A stretch of 7,920 nt of DNA from Sphingobacteriia bacterium. Lineage in GTDB: Bacteria > Bacteroidota > Bacteroidia > UBA7662. The stretch's first letter is position 1, and the number at the start of each line of letters is the position of its first letter. Both the position numbers and the translations under genes were made by a program. The stretch spans positions 1 to 7,920 of the forward strand of contig RFPG01000047.1 in assembly GCA_009926245.1 (NCBI GenBank), in the 5' to 3' direction. The notes beneath the pieces are model-generated. The model ran no database searches and was not told the DNA's origin. It saw nothing but the letters and a program-made list of their open reading frames with translations. Positions 7,687-7,920 of this stretch are shown here, piece after piece.

Positions 7687-7813
7687 TCACATCAAACCCA
7701 AAAATACGCGAATCTTCAAAGTTAAAACACACTACATTTGAAGCATAATACACCATAATCATGCGCATTAAGGTACTTTTCCATGAACGACGTATTTAAG
7801 AGATTACTTCTAC
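7687..7813. other. AT-rich non-coding segment between fmt remnant and edge gene
   Basis: These 127 nt contain no gene I can support. GC is about 35%, versus clearly higher values to the left. On the minus strand there is an exact TAnnTTTG box, TAACTTTG at 7724-7717, without a clear TTG partner. A perfect 8-bp palindrome, ATGCGCAT, lies at 7761-7768. Short frames such as a 20-codon minus-strand one from 7784 look like chance. No terminal inverted repeat, target duplication or rho-independent terminator was recognised. Confidence 0.5.
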
Positions 7814-7920
7814 TTATTTTCCTTTAAACGTATTCTCTACTAAATAATCACGAGCGGTCAACAAGTCTTTTTTCAAAGCTCTCTGCTGAGCATGAAACAC
7901 ATCTTCTATTTCCGATTTCA
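7814..7920 (-). CDS. 3' end of an unrecognised gene, cut by right window edge
   Basis: A minus-strand frame enters from the right edge and stops at TAA (7816-7814), giving the last 34 residues of a protein. It is strongly charged and looks helical, with 'EIEDVFHAQQRALKKDLL' followed by 'TARDYLVENTFKGK'. The heptad-like pattern and lysine-rich tail look like real protein, while the other two minus-strand frames are stopped nearby. I do not recognise a family. It lies in the AT-rich segment beyond the fmt break, so it could belong to acquired DNA. Too little is present to assign a role. Confidence 0.45.
   Translation of the reverse strand, partial: KSEIEDVFHAQQRALKKDLLTARDYLVENTFKGK

Noticed and set aside
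7169..7768. 199-residue minus-strand open frame spanning the fmt region and the 3' end of the pabC-like gene
   Set aside because: It reads the fmt fragment out of frame and then runs antisense through pabC. Only its first ~35 codons are of interest, and those are treated as a finding.
7690..7768. 'MRMIMVYYASNVV' as a remnant of the Fmt N-terminus
   Set aside because: It only loosely resembles Fmt starts; the diagnostic 'MGTPEFAV'-type motif and the formate-binding region are absent.
7741..7768. Repeated CATAAT and an ATGCGCAT palindrome as a possible attachment or regulatory site
   Set aside because: There are only two copies of a 6-mer and one 8-bp palindrome, too short to separate from chance; no integrase or partner site is visible.
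7783..7827. 14-codon plus-strand frame encoding 'MNDVFKRLLLLIFL'
   Set aside because: It is a hydrophobic-looking micro-ORF, but frames this short are expected by chance in AT-rich DNA. There is no promoter or ribosome site, and it overlaps the end of the opposite-strand gene.

Overview
The window is a compact, mostly housekeeping stretch of chromosome from a bacterium that is most likely a member of the Bacteroidota, probably near the Flavobacteriales. This is inferred from the sequence. GatB carries the 'LSPISMGHPGTLP' variant in place of the usual Cys-rich segment, and AlaS and the class I fructose-1,6-bisphosphatase read like flavobacterial versions. A membrane-anchored M23 peptidase is followed directly by a short MerR-type regulator, divergent from alaS. 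Shine-Dalgarno sites are weak or absent, and several gene starts have TAnnTTTG boxes, the Bacteroidota -7 promoter element. The coding DNA looks moderately GC-rich, but the last ~240 bases are only about 35% GC.

Layout, left to right. On the minus strand, gatB (3' end just off the left edge) lies 10 nt downstream of alaS, forming a tRNA-charging pair (alaS then gatB). A 44-nt divergent intergenic region separates alaS from a plus-strand pair. That pair is an M23 peptidase and a small MerR-type wHTH protein overlapping by one base (TAATG). The merR 3' end overlaps the 3' end of the minus-strand fbp by 32 bp. A second short divergent region (fbp/pabC-like) holds overlapping candidate promoters. 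The plus-strand class IV aminotransferase (PabC-like) ends on a TTAA shared with the stop of a minus-strand fmt C-terminal fragment. The window closes in AT-rich DNA with the 3' end of an unrecognised minus-strand gene.

Functionally, GatB (with GatA and GatC outside the window) and AlaS act in aminoacyl-tRNA formation, and Fmt would act on initiator tRNA. Fbp is the gluconeogenic phosphatase. The class IV aminotransferase probably makes p-aminobenzoate for folate. The M23 protein is probably an envelope murein hydrolase or a scaffold for cell-wall remodelling, co-translated with a putative regulator.

The part most worth a second look is the right end. Only about the last third of Fmt is present. 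Its reading frame ends upstream at a stop with no usable start codon, and the homology stops where GC content drops sharply. This looks like a rearrangement or insertion breakpoint inside fmt, or an assembly join. No complete novel system (CRISPR, transposase, phage module) is visible.
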